From Epiperipatus broadwayi (lineage: Eukaryota > Onychophora > Udeonychophora > Euonychophora > Peripatidae), in the NCBI GenBank assembly GCA_028023455.1, contig JAQFVV010012441.1, positions 5,319,492-5,383,491 on the forward strand: a stretch of DNA of 64,000 bases, given 5' to 3'. Numbering within the stretch: position 1 is the first letter of the stretch; every line of letters begins with the position of its first letter. The translations under genes and the position numbers were made by a program. Under the pieces are notes generated by a model. That model saw nothing but the letters and a program-made list of their open reading frames with translations, did not search any database and was not told the DNA's origin. Below, piece after piece: positions 58,097-64,000 of the stretch.

Positions 58097-58366
58097 GAAT
58101 AAAATTAAAGTAAAGCACCATCATTTCTACAAGATAGTACTTGATGTCAACTGTGTGAAGAAAACCATAATGATCACATTGTTATAGAATAAAATTAAAG
58201 TAAAGCACCATCATTTCTACAAGATAGTACTTGACGTCAACTGTGTGAAGAAAACCATAATGATCACATTGTTATAGAATAAAATTAAAGTAAAGCACCA
58301 TCATTTCTACAAAATAGTACTTGACGTCAACTGTGTGAAGAAAACCATAATAACCACATTGTTATC
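58097..58366. repeat. Tandem repeat, 90 bp x 3
   Basis: Units start GAATAAAATTAAAGTAAAGC at 58097, 58187 and 58277. They are nearly identical, differing at single bases such as GATGTC/GACGTC and AAGATAG/AAAATAG. A young minisatellite; no open frame spans it. Confidence 0.95.
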
Positions 58367-58706
58367 AAATAGGCTGAGTTAAATTTTGTAATGTTTTTCA
58401 ATTTTGATTTATTTTTGTAAGGAAACACTCTAAATATTCTTTGATAATGGGTTTCACATGTGGATGTGATTTTAATATTTAAGAAATTTATGTGACAGCC
58501 AGTGTTCAAAACAAGGAGAACAAATTTTGAAGATGTTGAGAGATTTCCACTGCATTAATGTTCTCATCTTTTCTAACATATATCCCAAAATTGGTCCTTC
58601 CAATGTATGAGTTAGGCATATATATTGTGCCACTACTTTTTGTATCTAAAAGATCGTACACTGGGAATTAAAATTTTTAATTAAAGCTGAAATCATTATC
58701 ATATAA
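58367..58706. other. AT-rich DNA, nothing recognised
   Basis: The minus-strand 60-codon frame at 58327 overlaps the last tandem unit and is not convincing. Confidence 0.5.
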
Positions 58707-60060
58707 GGGTGCCACTAGGAAAAGAACCTAGAGCCATGTAATTAAGAGAATCTTATATTCGCTGCTGTTAATTTGTATACGTATGATAGACCCAGCCAAA
58801 CTCCTCCTTTACAATTCTATTTTTAATATGTACGAATACGATACGATAATAAGTTTTATTAACACATATAAATGCTAAAGGAACAAACAAATACATTTTT
58901 ATAAGTTTCAATTAATAATATGCTTTATTATAATTTACTTTTCTTTTATTAGAAGATGATTTGTAAAACAAATCACTAATAATTCCCCCTCTATCTTCCT
59001 CCCTTTTATACTCTTAACATAACTAACATGATCTTTCTTTTCTCTCTCTCTCTCTTTTTTTAAATAATAATAATAAAAAAAAAGGTGAAGAGTAATATAT
59101 GTATTTTGTATTCAAAGGAACATGCACTTTCACTTATATAAGCTTCCCAAAATGATCCAAATCTAGACCAATATAGAGACTAAGCAGCTTACTATTAGGA
59201 GTCAGTTATTACACTGAACCCCTACCATCTCTTTCAATAGTTACTCAACCCTTAAAACTTTTCATTTTTACTTTCTAAATCATTTCTACATTCTATTTTG
59301 ATAACAATTTCTGGGATTCATTCATGGTATTATTATTATTTTTACCCTCTCCCAATTGTCTTGAAAATTTCATCAAAATAAAAAAAAACTCTCTGTAAAG
59401 AAAAATAAAAAAATACAAATATAAATAAATTACTTATTCTAAATGAACTAATTAGGTAATGCATAACTAAACATTATAAATATATATAATAAAAACTCTA
59501 TTGTCACAACTTATAGTTCATGGCTGATTAAATATAATCCTAAATAGATATGTTTTAAGTTCATCAATCTATAGTTCAATCAATAACAAAGTTTCTTTTA
59601 CCCTGATCGATCAGTGTATGTCCATACGAGGTTCTCCTTATCCCTTGAGTGTTGATTCTCTACAAAAAAGTTTGTTCCCTGACTAGCTTGCTTTCTGATA
59701 CACGGTTTGGTGTTCCATGAGGTGATTTCCCAGTTGATGAAATTCTAGGAATGGAGCAGTGCCCCGGCTGGGGATGGATTCTATTAATTTAGCTTTCAAT
59801 CATTTTTATTTCCATTTTTCATCTAATAGTTCTCTTTTTTTATTAAAAGAAAAAGTAATAAGCTAATTATTAATGCAATAGGTTTTTTTCTCTATTTACA
59901 GTCTTTTCTATCCATTGTCCTTTTATTGGATCACGTTTTTGGCCAGTGATTGTGTTTCTTTAATTCCTTTTTTGTTTTTAACACCTTCCAACTATAAGCC
60001 ACAACAATAGAATTAATTACAATTCTTTTCTCTCTCCCCACCCTTCTGATTATTAAATCT
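58707..60060 (-). mobile_element. LTR-like repeat C, minus orientation
   Basis: GGGTGCCACTAGG, ACCTAGAG and CGCTGCTGTTAA match the edge of repeats A and B. On the minus strand ATCCAATAAAAG (near 59925) precedes a degraded TATA (AAGACTGTAAATAG, near 59900), and CCTAG is followed by TGGCACCC at the far edge. Strongly T/C-rich with no coding frame. The right limit is uncertain. Confidence 0.45.
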
Positions 60061-60080
60061 AATTAAAATTGTTTTCCAAA

Positions 60081-60083
<3 letters not shown>

Positions 60084-60139
<56 letters not shown>
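60084..60139. repeat. (TA)n microsatellite
   Basis: Pure TA tract of about 55 bases. Confidence 0.95.
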
Positions 60140-60143
<4 letters not shown>

Positions 60144-63100
60144 CACTTTCGATGTAATCTCTCAATCCAATTTTAAAAAAAAAACAAATAATCTACCATT
60201 TTGCCTTTTCTTTTCTTTCTGTTTTTTTTTTCAAATCCCAATTAAAAAAACTAATAAATAATACCAAAAACCTACTATAAAAAATAATAATAATAATACC
60301 AAAAAAAAAACTTTCTATACACACAGCATTTATTTCTTATTTTATACCTAATATACATATGCGTATATATGTAATTTACATGCACAGAAAATACAACATG
60401 AGCCAATCGAAATTATCAGTTCAATATATATATACACCTGGGTCTCTTTTTATGCGGACTTATTTAACATGCTTTTGAAGTTACGCAATCCGTGTTTCAC
60501 CAGAAGTCAATTTCTGATAACGCCGCTATTACTTTAAATAATAAATTTCACGCACTTATATTATATTGAAAGTAATAGCACATTATTGGAATTCAACTTT
60601 CATCTTAGTAATTTCAATATTTTCAGTGCTTTATAATAGTAAGATTTTATGCAATAATGAAATTAAAATCATGATTTCCACATTTTATGTATACACATAT
60701 TAAATTTTACAAGATTATAATGTAAATTTGTTCAAACATTGTGCATGTTAATTTTGCATTTTAAATCACATTCTGTTGTTGCTTTTTAAAAAAGAACGTA
60801 ATCAATTATTATTTTCTTATTAATAACACTAATCATTAATGCACTCTTAAATTCCAATGAGAGCTAAATGGTTGTATGTCTGGATATCACAAGCTTCATA
60901 AACAATTAATAAAATCATCGTCTCAAAAATTAATTACTAATTGCGTTGTCACCAGAAAATCATAATAATTAAAATGTGTATAAAAAAATGTAAATTACTG
61001 TACTGTAAATTATGCATAAAAATATATTATTATGAATAAAATTAAAGATTATAGTTAAAAAAAGTTTGTCTTATATCAATTTTTTTCAAATTTGAAATTT
61101 TTTATTAGTCATATTTTATTTCCTTATTTTTTTTTTGCGCAAATTTTAAAGTAATTTTACGTTCGTGCTTTGCTTTTATGCGAATTTTGGAAAATTGCAG
61201 ACCGCATCCCCCCTTTTTCAATGTAAGTTACGTCTATTTTTGTGTGATTTCATTTGCGCATGTTTTCTGAAGAACCTATCTATCGTGTAAAATGAGAACC
61301 AGGTGTGTGTATATATATATATATATGTCCTAATTTAATTTTTTTTAATTGAACATGTGTTCTTCTCAATACATTCCTAAGTATTGAAGCAGTTACTCTT
61401 AGCCCAAGATTGAGCTACACTATTTTACCACTTAACCCACATTTCATTCTGCTCCTTTTAATCTAATGTATATAAGTTATATGTGTATTTCTGAGAGGCA
61501 TCTATAAGATTTATAAATATAAGTCTTAAATAAAAATTTCTTTAATTATTTTAATATTAGTGTCAATAGATGTGACTCCAATATATACATATATTACAGG
61601 AGCATATATATATATAATTACAAACATTAAATATTGTAAATAATTTTGTATCTTTTAAAAATTATATTTTATTTTACTTTGTATTTTTTTTCTTTATATA
61701 ATTACATAATAATTCAAGATGGAAGATGCAACTATTAACTATCCAAAAGTAATTAAAAGGGTAAAATATTATATTGTTTCAAGGTCTAAAATGAATTTTA
61801 ATCAAAGTTTAATGAAAGTAAAAATAAAACAAAACTAATGGATTTTAATTTAGCTGCAAACATTTTTATCAAATCTATTTCCAATCTGGAAATTGATTTG
61901 AATTTCTTTTGGACAGTTATCTAGCGATTGCATCTCCAATAACAACAGAGGAAATATTTCTGTAAATTAAGGATTCCATTTGAGTTAAGAATTTTAACTA
62001 AATGCATTTTTTAAATAATTTAAAAGTTGTATAAATAGGACTGAAAATCTATTGTGTTAGAGTTTGGTCAATTGTTGTTAACCTACTGCACATCCTTTGA
62101 TATTTTGAAATGAATTTTGAGTAGAGGAACCCAGGTGCATTTCCCTCAATCTTCAGCCCATCTCTTCATAATGCAGTGGTGCAGATCTTCCAGTCAAAAG
62201 TGCCTGGTGCCATTAGTAAACCACCAATGCCAAGAAAAATGCCTTCAGCTTAAGTAGAATTTGCCTGCCAGAAAAGTCAAAGAATGCCACTGCCACATAA
62301 TAATCATCCTCACCATCATGCTGGAGGTTCATGAGGTAACAAGCCTAACATCATTGTAATTGTCTCACCTAAATTCTAACTTCTGAATCTTAAAATTAAT
62401 GTTTTTTTATGCTGAATCTTTTTTAACTCACTAACTGGTGAGTATGTTAAAATCAACTACTTAGTTTCTGTGTATTGATTCTCTACAACATAAACTAACC
62501 CTAATGTAAAATTTTTCATCCAACTCATGCTTCTTATTATTTCTATACTTTATTGCGGTTATAATTTATTATTGATGGTATTTTTATATTTTTCACTTAA
62601 TTTCTATTTATAAATGTCAATCAAACCCAGTCTTACAAGCTTCATTTATATCTTACTGTGGAATAGAGAGGGGGGTAGTCAGTTATTTCAAGTTATTTAT
62701 TTCTAGATAGCTCATAATATTGAGTTTTTCTTTTTAATAAATATATGTTTTAAAAATATTTTATCGTAACTTTATACAAAATGTATAAATACTTTTCCGA
62801 TCTGGATGAATCTTGATGTCCGTTGACTTTATTGATTTCTTTATTGTAATCATCATCACCAAAAGGTTGGTGACCAATTTCATTTTGTTAGTCACACTCT
62901 GAAGTTCACGAATTTATTTTATATGTTAAACAAAATGGGATTGATTCAAGAAGGGGGAGAAATGCATGCTTCATTAATTATAATTTTAATTATGTATTAA
63001 TGACTTTATTATATATGGGTCATTATTTAAACATATCATTACATATTTATTAAACTATTTAAGGCTTTATTGTAGTATTTAAATAAAATAATTTCATGAT

Positions 63101-64000
63101 AGTTGCATTGATGGCATATCTCAGAATTTATTAAAAAGTCACATAGGACTCTGATCGGATTCGTTCATACCTCAGTCCAGAGAATGATGATCTATCTTTG
63201 TTGTCATTCTTCTCCTAGATTATATGTTATTGTACTACTCACATCTGTCCATATCTTCATTCCAGAGGATTCAAAGCCTTCCATCTTTTTAGTGTTCTCA
63301 TTCGAAACAGGTATATAAGTCTACTCCCTGGAACAAGCAGGTTAGTACACTTGAAGCTCTGCATGGATTACCATACACTGGACCATAGCAACTTTCCACC
63401 TACATTTCCATTTAGGTATTGCTCCATCTGAAATGGGCATACTATATTTAAATAGAAGAATGTTGAAGTTTTCTTGGCCAAAGTTGCCATACTCTCATTC
63501 ACTGACATATATGCTAGCAACACAATTCTTAATATTTTATTTCCCAGCCTGTTTAATAAAATAAATCATAATGATGTGTGATAATGAAACATTTAGCTCT
63601 TTAAAGATTTTTTTTTGTTGGAGTTTTAGATTCAACTGTTCTGAAGCTGCCCTCCCCTTCATTTAAATAAGCCATGACCATATTTATAGAGTTTTGCAAT
63701 ATTTGATCTTTAAATGTTAAAAATGTATAATAAATATATGTTTTTAGTATACTTACAAATCATAATGTATCCTATTTAAGTGTTATAAATAAATGCTATA
63801 AATGCAAAATAAATCTATGTATCATAATGCCAAGGTCATTCTGTCTAATTTATCTAAATAGTGAAACTCTATTATTATACCTATATATGTAATTTCTCAA
63901 TGTATACAACTTCCACCAACCACCCAGATAAACATTTTATGTAAAATTATAATAAAAGTTGTTTTCCAAATATATGTTACTTATTGTGATAATGCACTAG
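60140..64000. other. Gene-free DNA with two GC-richer patches
   Basis: Patches at 62080-62350 and 63150-63440 have more balanced composition than their surroundings (for example GGTGCAGATCTTCCAGTCAA, and CACTGGACCATAGCAACTTT). They may be parts of unrecognised repeats. I see no open frame of note, no splice pattern and no RNA gene. Confidence 0.45.

Overview
The window is very AT-rich eukaryotic nuclear DNA (roughly three quarters A+T by eye), full of (TA)n and (TATC)n tracts and decayed retroelements. I recognise no host protein-coding gene. CR1-like and RTE-like LINEs, Penelope-like elements with GIY-YIG ends, a tRNA-derived SINE and hammerhead-ribozyme repeats suggest an invertebrate animal. 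Lophotrochozoan or cnidarian would both fit, but I cannot place it further. All coding frames are mobile-element frames, most of them broken.

Layout. 1-4.7 kb: non-coding. 4.7-6.1 kb: a 46-bp palindrome, then two Penelope-like 3' ends arranged tail to tail, each with a hammerhead-like motif past its stop. 6.2-7.4 kb: 5'-truncated RTE-like LINE. 8.2-15.8 kb: two copies of one CR1-like LINE (A, 5'-truncated but with an open frame; B, near full length, with PHD and SGNH-esterase ORF1 and EN-RT ORF2, broken). Both abut a hammerhead-bearing repeat. 16-20.9 kb: small repeats, a hAT-like relic and the best hammerhead core. 21-25.2 kb: LTR-like repeats in minus orientation. 25.7-26.6 kb: a third Penelope-like relic. 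28.5 kb: TATA box and splice-donor-like pair. 29.3-37.9 kb: one 8.6-kb LTR retrotransposon with nearly identical 2.45-kb LTRs, coiled-coil coding only and no visible pol. 38-43 kb: large inverted repeats, a fourth Penelope-like relic and two adjacent foldback elements. 43-47.5 kb: a pair of 1.3-kb LTR-like direct repeats. 48.1-49.2 kb: a stretch almost lacking G on the plus strand. 51.1-53.4 and 58.7-60.1 kb: two more LTR-like repeats related to that at 21 kb. 54.6 kb: SINE. 55-56.6 kb: tandem duplication, a fifth Penelope-like relic with hammerhead, and a TATC microsatellite. 58.1 kb: three copies of a 90-bp tandem repeat. 60-64 kb: nothing coding.

How it fits together. The recurrent theme is self-cleaving RNA. 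I find about nine hammerhead-type motifs in two sets. Four lie just after the GIY-YIG stop of Penelope-like elements. Five lie in a separate dispersed and tandem repeat, called family M here. At two places a LINE 5' end meets a family M unit at the predicted hammerhead cleavage position. The other notable object is the LTR element. Its LTR ends in a series of degenerate copies of its own LTR/primer-binding-site junction, and it encodes only a repetitive coiled-coil protein, so it is probably a non-autonomous family mobilised in trans. Most element boundaries are approximate because they were read by eye.
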